NCBI RefSeq assembly: GCF_024679245.1
Contig: NC_090172.1
Coordinates: 39,041,653 to 39,105,652 of the forward strand
Source of the DNA: Pseudorasbora parva
Lineage: Eukaryota > Chordata > Actinopteri > Cypriniformes > Gobionidae
Direction: 5' to 3'
Length of the DNA stretch: 64,000 bases
Shown: one piece after another, positions 37,578-47,878 of the stretch
Numbering within the stretch: the first letter of the stretch is position 1
Layout: each line of letters opens with the position of its first letter
Program-made: the position numbers and the translations under genes
Notes under the pieces: model-generated
Told to the model about the DNA's origin: nothing
Database searches by the model: none
The model's input: only the letters and a program-made list of their open reading frames with translations

Positions 37578-38382
37578 CCACACACACTCATGTAACCCCA
37601 TACCATCAGAGATGCAGGCTTCTGAACAGATAGCTGATAACAACTTGGGTTGTCTTTGTCCTCTTTAGTCCAGATGACATGGCGTCCCAGTTTTTCAAAA
37701 AGAACTTCAAATTTTGATTTGTCTGACCACAGAACAGTTTTCCACTTTGCCACAGTCCATTTTAAATAAGCCTTGGCCCAGACAAAACACTTCTAGATCA
37801 TGTGTAGATATGGCTTCTTTTTTGATCTATAGAGTTTTAGCTGGCAACGGCGAATGGCATGGTGGACTGTGTTCACCGACAATATTTTCTGGAAGTATTC
37901 CTCAGCCCATGTTGTGATTTCCATTAGAGTAGCATTCCTGTATGTGATGCAGTGCCGTCTAAGGGCCCAAAGATCACGGGCATCCAGTATGGTTTTCCGG
38001 CCTTGACCCTTATGCTCAGAGATTGTTCCAGATTCTATGAATCTTTGGATAATATTATGCCCTGTATGATGATAACTTCTAACTTTTTGCAGTTTTTCTC
38101 TGAAAACTCCTATCTGATATTGCTCCACTATTTTTCACTGTATCATTGGGGGAATCGGTTATCCTCTGCCCATCGTGACTTCTGAGAGACACTGCCACTT
38201 CGAGAGCCTTGTTTATACCCAATCATGTTGCCAATTTACCTAATAAGTTGCAAATATGTCCTCCAGCTGTTTCTTATATGTACATTTAACTTTTCCAGCC
38301 TCTTATTGTACCTGTCCCAACTTTTTGGGAATGTGTAGCTCTCATGAAATCCAAAATTAGCCAATATTTGACATGACAAGTA

Positions 38383-39311
38383 TGTGACTCGTCACGGAAA
38401 CCAGTGACACAAGGTGGTAGCACTACTTTTGAGCAAAATGAGAGAGAAAAAAAAAAGATTCTTTCTCAAAATAGGTGATTTTCACTTTTTTGCAGAATCT
38501 GTTAGTTGAGATCACGAAGAAGCCTCTCCGTGTTTGAGAAGAGGCAGTATTGGTATATTTAAAAGCATACATTTTGTGGTTGAAATCACCTTGTTTTGTC
38601 TTTGTGTATTTCCATACTGGATAAGCCGGCTTTTGTTATTACCCCGCCCTCCAATGGAAGCGTAGCTACTAATTTATGCAGCGTTTTGGCAGGCTCTAGA
38701 TGATATCAAAATTCAATAAAGATGGACGCCGCAAAGATTATCGCAGATGAGCTGAACCATGGCAGTTACACCGAAAATGTTGGGAAGTAATTCTGCAACA
38801 AGCCGGATGCTTATGAGCGCTCACTGATTGTGAAGACAATCTGAGCGACGATGAAAGCAGCATAATAAGACTAAATAATATCACTAATCTACAACTGAGC
38901 GAAGATGAAGAAGAGGAAGAATGTATCGGACTGGTGTCAGATGAGTTGGAGCTTAAGATATCAGAGGCTATATAAAGGGGAAACACTTTGACTGTAAATG
39001 CTACATGAGGAGAAAGTAGAACTCTCTGCATGGGAGACAGTCCTGTAGCCAGAAGCTTTGTCCAGACATTATGCACAACATATGGCTTTATTCTTTATCT
39101 GAGAACAGGTGAAAACTGCAGAGGTGAGATCTTTAGAGGCAGTTTTCACCCTGTAAAACTTTTTTTTTTTAATTCAACTTTCAAATGGTCACAACTTCTC
39201 CAAATATTATCAGATTTCCATATGTTACATCGTTGGAAAGCTTGGAGACTACACTTTCATTCAAAATGCCCCAGATCCAACTTGTGTCCCTACTTTCTGT
39301 GATTGGTCACA
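38383..39311. mobile_element. 929-bp inverted-repeat element
   Basis: Inverted ends of about 35 bp (TGTGACTCGTCACGGAAACC and, reversed, TGTGACCAATCACAGAAAGT, both leading into GACACAAG.TGG). Inserted in family C Tc1 sequence that is continuous in the 51.8-kb copy. The target duplication is unclear. No recognisable protein. Confidence 0.65.
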
Positions 39312-39436
39312 CATTATAAAAATTACATAGTATTTTAAATAAAATATAAGTTTATGAGATTTGTAAATAGTGCATTCCTTTTTTATTTACAATTTGTACA
39401 GTGTCCCAACTTTTTTGTAATTAGTAGGGATGACCT

Positions 39437-39963
39437 AGCCTGACAAGCCAGACCCACATCAAGATGTTTGGTCTGGAACCTCACCATAGACAATCTCAAT
39501 CCGAGGGGCGGGATAAACGGTTGTCTTTCAAACTCCCTCTGCACGCGATAGGATAGCGCTACACCAACCAGAGCAACGAAGGTTAAACAGAGCTCCCTGA
39601 TAGATTAAACATTCGCCGTATCCGGTCGGCTAAACTCCGAACACATCTTCCCTTTTTAAGAATGACTTCAGTGCCGTTCTTTGTTCTTTTCTCAGAGAAA
39701 AGCTTAACTCCAAGCCTTCCAGAGTCGCGGTCAGAGCTGATTCAAAAGACCGCCGGCGTTCGCCAGTTTCTGTGTTTACTAGAAGCACGCAAACGCAACT
39801 CGGCCGTCGTCATTATGGCCCCGCCCGCCGACTCTATACACGATGTGATTGGGCCGTCCAGATTTTGAGGAACACAGCTCAGAATGGTATTGAGAGTGCC
39901 TAGATGACACTTGCGGGCAAATTAAATTTGCTGCCGCTAGGGTGCGTCTAGATTTCTAGGCTA
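39437..39963. mobile_element. 527-bp TAG-ended element, copy 1, with 9-bp target duplication
   Basis: GGGATGACC is present at 39428-39436 and 39964-39972. Ends TAGCCTGACAAGCCAGACCC and (reversed) TAGCCTAGAAATCTAGACGC. Very similar along its whole length to copy 2 at 52817-53346, including a shared short frame (MTSVPFFVLFSEK...). That frame is not convincingly coding. Confidence 0.8.
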
Positions 39964-40072
39964 GGGATGACCCCTAATAGTCGAAGATTCGATGCATCGA
40001 TATGCAGGACCGGATTCGGCCACTGATCTCATGGTCGAATCTTCGCGGGTGTTATGAAACGAGGATCATACC

Positions 40073-40326
40073 ATTTTGGCAGTATGGGGGTGCTCAATAT
40101 TAGTGTTATAAAGACGTGTCGCGGGACTCGCGGCGCTGAGCGATCGGCCCTTTAAGGGCACTGAGCTTTGCACCGGACGCGCCGCGCCTTTAAAATTCGA
40201 TTTTGGCAGTATGGGGGTGCTCAACATTAGTGTTATAAAGACGTGTCGCGAGACTCGCGGGGCTGAGCGATCGCCCCTTTAAGGGCACTGAGCTTTGCAC
40301 CGGACGCGCCGCACCTTTAAAATTCG
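40073..40326. repeat. 127-bp CpG-rich tandem duplication, two units
   Basis: Units 40073-40199 and 40200-40326 start ATTTTGGCAGTATGGGGGTG and differ at only a few positions. Both contain CTTTAAGGGCACTGAGC and GGACGCGCCGC. Confidence 0.9.
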
Positions 40327-40334
40327 AACACAAA

Positions 40335-41543
40335 AGCCCCGTTTCCACCACAGGAACTTTACCCAGGAACCAGGAACTTTGGGTGGTACTCGGTGTGTTA
40401 AGACTGCAGGAACCAGGGTCTAAATGAAGTTCCGGGTAAATATTTCCCCCTCCAAACGGCCCTGCTCGCGAGGTAGTACTTTTTTAAAGTTCAGGAACTT
40501 TCGAGGGCGGGACTTGGGCGCTGAACATGCTGATTGGTTTAGCTCACTCAGCCTTTTATTTTAACCGGCATTTTTAAAAGTCTTTTGCGAGGTTCGTTCT
40601 ACGTTCAGTAAATATCAGTCTTGCTCTCTGTCTGATGGCGCGCGTTCGTCTCAGCCAACTCACGTGCAATGTCCGTAATAGCTGATAATAATATACATTG
40701 TCATTTTAAATCTAGCTTTACAAGCTTTCTGAATATGCTGCATGCTGCCGAATCTGCATATTAGTGCTCTTTTCTCTGGTTGTTAATTTCATCTTTAGTA
40801 AACCAATACATATCCAGCAAAAGCAGCACAGCTTGAATCTCTTCAATACTCGTTACTAATTTTTTTTCACCATGTAAACGACCTGACGGATTACTTTTAA
40901 GTGTGCGTCCTTACATGACGTGACTGCGCGCGCCGCGCTCATGTTGACAAGAGAGGAAAGTTAATTTTTCTGAGGGGTAAACTTTTTTATTTCGTAAGTT
41001 ATGAAGATAATGTTGGAATAATGACACAGCGTATATTGCCCCAGGCAGTTTTTACTTTAACTGTGCCTGACAGAAGAATTTTCTGAGATGATTATTACAC
41101 TTTACAACAAATAAATAGCTTATTATATAATACTGTATTAGTCCTGGTGGCCGTTAAGAGTTGCTATGGCTACAGTTAACACAGTCCAGCTGCTGGAGAA
41201 AACAGCGTTGACATTTTTGATGCGGCAGACAAACTGCATGTGACAAAATGATTGCGATTGAAAGTCATCACATGTAAACACCAAATCAGTTTAGATAAAA
41301 TCTCATGTAAACAGTCCACTAAATCTTTCAATCTATGCACACAAAAATGATTACTGTCCGTTGCAGAGTATTTGGAGGAACAGTCGCGCGCAGTCCTACA
41401 TCACCTGACTAATTTGCCTAATCTTCTCGGAACTTTATCGCGGTCGAAATGCAGACAGTTGCAGGTCTGGGGGGGGGAGAACAGTTCCTGTAAAAAAGTT
41501 CCTGGTACAAATTGTTCCGGGTAATTTTAGTGGAAACGGGGCT
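40335..41543. mobile_element. 1.2-kb non-autonomous element with inverted repeats
   Basis: Left AGCCCCGTTTCCACCACAGG and mirrored right CTAAAATTACCCGG...GTGGAAACGGGGCT. Subterminal GGAACTTT/AAAGTTCC motifs recur on both sides. The style is PIF/Harbinger-like; the target duplication (A/T-rich trinucleotide) is uncertain. No transposase. Confidence 0.7.
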
Positions 41544-42180
41544 ATACACCGACGGCGGCATACGACGCCTGTCCGCGGCGTTTAAATGTATATTTCCCTC
41601 AAATCGTGAATGTACTGATTTCACCCTGTGCTACAAGATACACGCATCGTGCAGCTCTTCTGTCAGAAGTCGATTCAAAATGGAGCTCGCGCGTATATAA
41701 TGTTCACGTCTGCCTCGTGTGAGATAGCCTACCTGAGACATGGCGCCGAGCTTCAGTCCGGTGTGAGACCCCCTTTAGGCACAATCGGCTTACGAACATG
41801 CATATAAACGCACTCAAAGTGTTCTTTTCCTCGCTAGGCAGGTATTTTTTTAAGGTTTATTTATCAAAATGTTCTTTTTATATATCTGTGTGATGTTCTG
41901 TGTTTCGATCGCGGCTTTTAAATGTTATGAGAGAATGGTTAATTTATGAATGTGTAGTGTAGCCTAGTTTTGATCACTTTATTAAAAGTGGTGGCTGTGT
42001 GCCGTGTGTAAAGTAAAATAAAAATAGTCTTAGCCTCCTGCTGACTAGTGTCCTGCCCTTCCCAACCCGTTTCCGTTTATTTTTTCCGGTCTATGGTTTA
42101 CACCACACACATAGATGATTCGACTATCTGTCAACCATAGAGAGATTCGAAAATTCTGATTCGAATGTGTAAATCCTTAG

Positions 42181-42392
42181 TCACCAGAAAAAATTCACCT
42201 CACAGTTATGAAGGTCAAAATTTGCTGTATAGGCAAAAACCACAATTTGTACCAGGATGTAAACATGTTTTTTTTCTGCTGTAAAGTTGGGCATTTTAAC
42301 ATGGGGCTCAATACGATTCTGCTCTCTTCTGCAGCCTGCCTCTAGTGGCCAGTTGAGGAATTGCAGTTTACATGACTTCTGTATTGGCTTCA
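42181..42392. repeat. Unclassified dispersed-repeat-like segment
   Basis: Between the hAT-like right end and the LINE fragment. The wording GCCTCTAGTGGCCAGTTGAGG and GGGCATTTTAACATGGGG looks like a repeat seen widely in fish, by memory only. Confidence 0.3.
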
Positions 42393-43200
42393 AGAGAGAT
42401 CGCGGGAGGTCTCCGTTTGCCGCCGAAAGCTAATCTGTGTAGGAGTGCGTGTTGTATCAGGAGTCAGTATGAGGTTAAGAGTAATGAGAAAGTGGTCTGA
42501 GGTGTGTAATGGAGTAACTAAAGTGTTGTCCGTGGAACAGTTGCGTGTATAGACAAGGTCTGATTGGTTACCTGATCTGTGAGTAGCCGTAGTAGATTCT
42601 AACTTAAGGTCAAATGAAGTCAGTAGAGTGCTGAAGTCTGTGGCTAGGTGTTTATCAAGATGGATGTTGAAGTCACCAAGCAGAATCAGAGGAGTGCCAT
42701 CTTCAGGGAAGCCAGAAAGTAACACATCCAACTCCTCCACAAAGTTACCGAGGTGACCTGAAGGACGATAGACCACTACAACATGGATTTTAACAGGGTG
42801 AGCAATAGTGATTGAGTGTGATTCAAATGAACTGGCCGATAGAGACGGTAATGGATCAAATTTCCAATCATTTGAGATAAGCAAACCAGTACCCCCACCC
42901 CTCCCAATAGGCCGAGGGGTGTGTGAAAAAGTTAAATTGGTTGAGAGTGCTGCAGAAGTGGCAGTGTTTGATCCAGGTCTCAGTTAGGGCCATGAGGCTG
43001 AGCTGAGAATGAGTCCCAATAGATGAAATAAAGTCTGCTTTGTTTACAGCAGACTGGCAATTCCAGAGACCATTTGGAATAGAGAGTAAAGTAGCAGAGG
43101 ATTTCTGTAAACTGCGCAAATTATTAGGATTGTGGCATCTTGCGCGTACAGAGTGTGATTTACGAGTGCTAGTAGTAATAGTTGAGATTTGAAAGCACAT
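42390..43200 (-). pseudogene. L2-type LINE 5' fragment: AP endonuclease domain
   Basis: - strand frames 42868-43200 and 42390-42884 make an apurinic-type endonuclease of an L2/CR1-group non-LTR retrotransposon. The first frame has LWNCQSAVNKADFI and LTETWI; after a frameshift the second has VVYRPSG, the catalytic motif LLGDFNIHLD, and HTSDHFLITLNL. These enzymes nick target DNA to prime reverse transcription. The reverse transcriptase part is absent; sequence stops at 42390 next to another repeat. Relatives would continue into RT, so this is a fragment. Confidence 0.8.
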
Positions 43201-43860
43201 GGTGAATACAGATCAGAGAAAAGGCCAGATAGAAATAAGAAAACCGAAAAGGAAAATGATACTTAAGTGCCTTGTCGGGGTCCTTGCTCGGGAGGAGCTG
43301 CACAGGGAAGAGTTGAAGTCTTTACACTCGTCGGTCTTGCACAGGGAAGAGTTGAAGTCTTTACACTCGTCGGTCTTCACACAAGGAGGGCTTCACACTG
43401 CCGCTTCCGCTGCCGCGGACTATCACGCTATTTACACTCACCAGAGTATCGTTATTGAAAGCAGCTGGGAACGCCCCCAACAAACGCTCACTCACAACGT
43501 GGCAATGACCAAACAAATGCTAACTCCACGCACACCAAATACACGAGAATACACCAAAACTAATAATACACACCATTGCAATACACAGACACACTTTTTC
43601 AATAACAAATGAACAAACAATCAAATGAGAAAAGTTACAAACACTTACAGAGTAGTTGTCTATCAGTCAGTCGATGCTTCACCTCTGACATTTCAGAGAT
43701 AGCTCAAAATGCAGACAGATAAATAACTTTAGGAAGTGGCGTGTATGTTTACGCAAAGCCTTGATGTCATGTTGCAAGATGCTAGATCTTATTTTGAAGC
43801 TTCTGTTTGAGAAAAACGAACTAGCGAATGTTGAACATATGAATCCGGATGTTGACATCT
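43201..43860. other. Probable LINE 5' leader, then unassigned DNA
   Basis: Contains a direct duplication (CACAGGGAAGAGTTGAAGTC with TTTACACTCGTCGGTCTT) at about 43300-43378. It may be the 5' region of the adjoining LINE. No gene. Confidence 0.35.
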
Positions 43861-43879
43861 AGCAGTTCAGCAGAAGAGG

Positions 43880-43974
43880 CGAAGAAGAAGAAGAAGAAGA
43901 AGAAGAAGAAGAAGAAGAAGAAGAAGAAGAAGAAGAAGAAGAAGAAGAAGAAGAAGAAGAAGAAGAAGAAGAAG
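43880..43974. repeat. (GAA)n microsatellite
   Basis: About 31 GAA/AAG units; the polylysine and polyserine frames here are artefacts. Confidence 0.97.
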
Positions 43975-44169
43975 GGGGTGTTCCAGTCTGTGAAAACGGT
44001 AAGCGGTAAAAGTATTTTAATATCATTTTAAAAACATCCCTCTTCAGGTCATGGTACACGCTGCATTTTGCGGTGTAATCCTTATGGAAAAAAGTAAAAA
44101 AGTAAAGTAAAAAATTCATTCATTCAAATATTATTCTGTAAAAGACTGGGAAAATGCAACTGTAAAAAT

Positions 44170-44695
44170 ATGTTAATTGGTTAAAGGAAAGTTTTAATGC
44201 TGTTATGGTGTAGGGTTGTTTTCAGGGGTTGGGCTTGGCCCCTTAGTTCCTTCCAGTAAAAGGAACTCTTAATGCTTCAGCATACCAAGACATTTTAGAC
44301 AATTTCATGCTCCCAACTTTGTGGGAACGGTTACACCAGTGAACATAACTATGCAAGGTCCATAAAGACATGGATGAGCAAGTTTGGTGTGGAGGAACTT
44401 GACTGGCCTGCCCAGAGTCCTGACCTCAAACCGATTGAACACCTTTGGGATGAATTAGAACAGAGCCTTCTCGTCCAACATCAGTATCTGACCTAACAAA
44501 TGCGCTTCTAGAAGAGTCATCAAAATATCCCATAAACACACTCCTAAACCTTGTGGAAAGCCTGAAGATGTTATAGCTGCAAATGGTGGGTCAACTCCAT
44601 AATAAACCCTACGGATTAAGAATGGAACATCATTAAATGTAATCTGCATGTAAAGGCAGGTGTCCCAAAATTTTGGGCAATATTGTGTAGGAGAC
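44170..44695 (+). mobile_element. Tc1-like 3' remnant (family D)
   Basis: The + strand encodes the last third of a Tc1 transposase with stops and small deletions; the clearest piece is at 44400-44460 (DWPAQSPDLKPIEHLWDELE), which holds the third catalytic position region. It ends with CAGGTGTCCCAAAATTTTGGGCAATATTGTGTA at about 44660-44692, the family terminus. The 5' two thirds are missing. Confidence 0.75.
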
Positions 44696-45783
44696 ATAAA
44701 GCAGATGCATTAAATATGATGAATATGATGAAATATATATATTTTTTTTAAGATTGTTGTGACTATGACTATGGCTATACAGGGTTATCTAGTATATTAA
44801 AATAGAGGACCCCCACAAACAAGTATCTGAATCTTGAGATCAGAAATAAACATCCAGACAGTCGTTTCAGTATTTTAAATGACAACAAAAAAGAAAATTC
44901 TAATTCATCTATTTTCTATTTCACCATGACACATTTGTCATCATGCGCAAAATGTGTTAGGGAGGTTTAGGAAGTAGAGTTTCTAGAATGACTGAAGGGT
45001 CTTAATTCTTTTTCTCTTTTTTTAAGACACTCATGGACACAGTATCTAATCTCCCATGACAAATGAAACAATGTACCCTTGACCTTGTATTGAGAAATTA
45101 CAAAGTTTTAATGATTTGCTTATAAAGAAAAAAATGGCAAAAGACAAAAAAATTGGAACAACACCAATTAGTCTGAAAGATAGACAGACTACATGAGCAG
45201 GAGACAGCGGGAATTAAGTGCCTGAAAGGAGATTAGAGGCTTTATTCTGCTTCAGTTTGTCTAATCTTGGGACAAAAAATAATGAATGAAGGAGAGAAAC
45301 TGACAAGCTTCTGCAACAGAGAAATGAATGCAGACTGGAAGAGACAGGGAGAACATTACATAAAGAAAAACATGAAGAAAACGTAAAGATAACCAACATG
45401 AGCGGATCTGGTGGTGTAAGCGATAATGTGTTTAAAGTACTCATGTACATAATACAACTAAACTTTAAACTGTTCTGAAATGCTAGAAACCAGGAAGCCT
45501 GCGTTGAATATCTCTCCATCCACAAAATCTTACAGTAAATGTGTCTTTAACAAGCAAAGGTAACTGGACACCAGTGCTTTAACTCTCCCCTGCAGAGTGC
45601 CTGAGTGTTTAAATGGGGTACAGGAGTCATTATACTGTAGAACTGCTTTTCAAGATTGAGATTTTCCATAACAGCAAACAGTAGTGGCAAGACTGATAAA
45701 AATTTCATAAACATCAGCGTTGCATGAGTGGAGCAGTACTATTGAAAATGTAAGTGATAATTGCACAAATGTATTAACATTCC
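44696..45783. other. AT-rich DNA without recognisable features
   Basis: No exon, element end or tandem repeat identified. Confidence 0.5.
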
Positions 45784-46369
45784 TTAAACAGAATAGTTGA
45801 CTTTAAAATAAAAATTCTGTCATCCTTTACTCACCCTCAAGTTGTTTCAAACCTGTATTAATTTCTTTCTTCAGCTGAACACAAGGGAAGATATTTTGAA
45901 GAATGTCAGTAACCAAACAGTTAAATGGAGCTATTGACGTCCATAGTAGGAAAAAAAAAATACTATGGAAGTCAATGGTTGGGGCGGCAGTGGCTCAGTG
46001 GTTCATGTAGAATGTCTACAAACCGAAAGGTTGGTGGTTCAATCCCCGGTTCCACCTGACCAAGTGTTGAAGTGTCCATGAGCAAGACACCTAACCCCAG
46101 CTGCTCCCGACGAGCTGGATGGTGCCTTACATGGCTGACATCGCCATCAGTGTATGAATGGGTGAATGTGAGGCAAAAATGTAAAGCACTTTGGATGGCC
46201 ATAGGGGCTGTTAAAAGTGCTATATAAATGCAGTCCATGGTTCCAGTTAACTGTTTGGTTACTGACATTCTTCAAAATATCTTCCCTTTTGTTCAGCTGA
46301 AGAAAGAAATTCATGCAGGTTTGAAACAACTTGAGGGTGAGTAAAGTTTAAAGTGAACTATCCCTTTAA
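45784..46369. mobile_element. Palindromic MITE split by a SINE
   Basis: Long inverted arms: left TTTACTCACCCTCAAGTTG...AAGATATTTTGAAGAATGTC, right the mirror (GACATTCTTCAAAATATCTT...CAACTTGAGGGTGAGTAAA). Outer ends are near TTAAACAGAATAGTT and AACTATCCCTTTAA. Arms are about 150 bp. This foldback type is very abundant in zebrafish relatives. A SINE interrupts the centre. Confidence 0.8.
45981..46236 (+). mobile_element. tRNA-derived SINE
   Basis: GGGGCGGCAGTGGCTCAGTGG carries a pol III A box and GGTTCAATCCC a B box about 45 bp later. The tail GTAAAGCACTTTGGATGG...GCTATATAAATGCAGTCCA is the LINE-related 3' end used for retrotransposition. TGGTT at both borders may be part of the target duplication. 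Confidence 0.75.
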
Positions 46370-47856
46370 GAGTGATTTCTAGGTTGGTTAAGAACTGCTG
46401 CAACATGCTGACTAAATTTGAGAGTTGTATCTGCTCTTGCAGTTATAGACTTTTAAGCTAAATATATTTATTAAGTGTTACCATTATATTTTGTCTGTAT
46501 GAAATACTCTTAATGAACAATCAGTTTGAATTTATTTGTTATGAGCGCAGTCATACCTTTTTGTATTTTTATAAATGATTAGTTGTTTGAATTACACTAT
46601 TTGTAGGTATTTCTGATAAATGAAACAAAGCCCATCCTTCCCTTTTATATAGGACTATGCTGATGGGTGAAGGAGACATGAATGGTAAGACCAAACAACA
46701 AACAATTTAGTTTGATGAATTTCTGTTAACATTCATTTGAATAAAGTTGTTACAAGAAACTTTCATTGCAGAGACTAAAGAGATCCATCGCAGATCTTTA
46801 GGATGTCTATAGTGTTTCCCAGGATAAGAATATATAAACTGAGGATGAATTATGTGAATTCAGCTGCAGGATATCTTATATCTTATTTTATTTGTGATTT
46901 GGTCATCCTCCTAAACTCAGTTATTCCGGTCTGTGTATCCTCCACAGATGAGAGAGAGATGACCTGTTCTGAATTTCCGCACTCTGTTCTCCCAGCGCTC
47001 CTGATACAGATAGATATTCACCGCTGATAACACTTTCCCCTGCCTTTTTCCTTCTGCTTATGTCTTTCTCTCTATCCTCTGCCCCCTCTCTTATTCATCT
47101 TATCGGCTGTGGTCTGCCCTGTGTTCTTGCTTAATGCACCAAAAAGGTCAAAACCACAAACTTTCATCAAATTTGCTTAGCCAATAAAAGTCAAGCCGGC
47201 TCTCCACAGACAGCCGGCTAATTGCAGACTCTCTGCAGCTGTAATGCAATTAAAGAGGTTTTTTTTGTTGTTGGTTCTCTTCATATTGAAGGTCTTGTTC
47301 TCTCCTTGTAATCCAATCGCTGAAGATTAATCCATGTGACCACACTGATAAAATCTATACTTTCTGTCGACAGCCAGAGCAGACCTAAATCCGCCAAATG
47401 AGACAGAGAGTGTGTTGTTGTCCGAAGAAGATTAATTCAACATTTAGCAAAAGCCAAAATGAAAAAGCCTGCTGACAACAAGAAACGTTCCAAAGCAGTA
47501 AATCATCTCCCGGTAATTCCTCTCATTATTTTTAATTACACAGATTGCAATTTACCACAAAGACTGTAAATTAGTTTCTGATTTAAGCACCAGAGCATTT
47601 TCTCTGAATGGGTAAATAATGAGTGATATATCATTTTAAAGTGAATAATAAGTGTTAAATAAATGATATGTCCTTTGAACTGATTTGGGGCAGTTATGTT
47701 TCGTTTCTTTCTCTATGTTGTGTTTTCTTTTCTTTTTTTTCTCTTCTGTGCTGTTACTCTGATAGAAGCTGATTGCTGGCACCTGATGCTCGTTTGCTGA
47801 TAGCCAGCAAGTACATCATTCATTGGCTCTTTTGGTGAGAACCATATAAAAGGGAA
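46370..47856. other. Intergenic DNA, possible conserved non-coding block
   Basis: No coding signal. 47140-47650 is free of obvious repeats and contains a repeated AGCCGGCT pair, GTAATGCAATTAAAG and several TAATTA-like sites, as seen in vertebrate regulatory elements. This is inference. Confidence 0.3.
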
Positions 47857-47878
47857 ACACACACACACACACACACAC
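47857..47878. repeat. (AC)n tract
   Basis: Eleven AC units leading straight into the GGAGAC satellite. Confidence 0.95.

Larger units (their letters stand above)
35659..39426 (-). mobile_element. Tc1-like element (family C), split by two insertions
   Basis: Terminus near 35661 (CAAACTGATTGTAAAAAAGTTG) and mirrored end near 39400-39424 (AGTGTCCCAACTTTTTT). - strand transposase pieces: 37793-38128 (KGQGRKTILDARDLWALRRH, MEITTWAEEYFQ) and 37529-37753 (WKTVLWSDKSKFEVLF with the first catalytic Asp, SLMVWGYMSVCG). Foreign elements sit at 36289-37577 and 38383-39311. Subtracting them leaves about 1.55 kb. A second family C copy is at 51768-53386. Confidence 0.82.
39427..42176. mobile_element. hAT-like element carrying two nested insertions
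   Basis: Starts TAGGGATGACC and resumes after the insertion as CCTAATAGTCGAAGATTCGATG. The right side ends GATTCGAATGTGTAAATCCTTA. The ends are imperfectly inverted (TAGGGAT / TAAGGAT reversed), with the repeated TTCGA-type motifs common in hAT elements. Contains elements at 39437-39963 and 40335-41543 and a 127-bp tandem duplication. About 1 kb of its own sequence; no transposase seen. Confidence 0.5.

Noticed and set aside
39662..39868. Possible small gene MTSVPFFVLFSEK... seen in both 530-bp elements
   Set aside because: The shared frame follows from the elements being copies; the two peptides diverge at their ends and show no domain, so coding is unsupported.
45990..46070. tRNA gene
   Set aside because: A and B boxes are present but belong to a SINE with a LINE-like tail; no complete cloverleaf.
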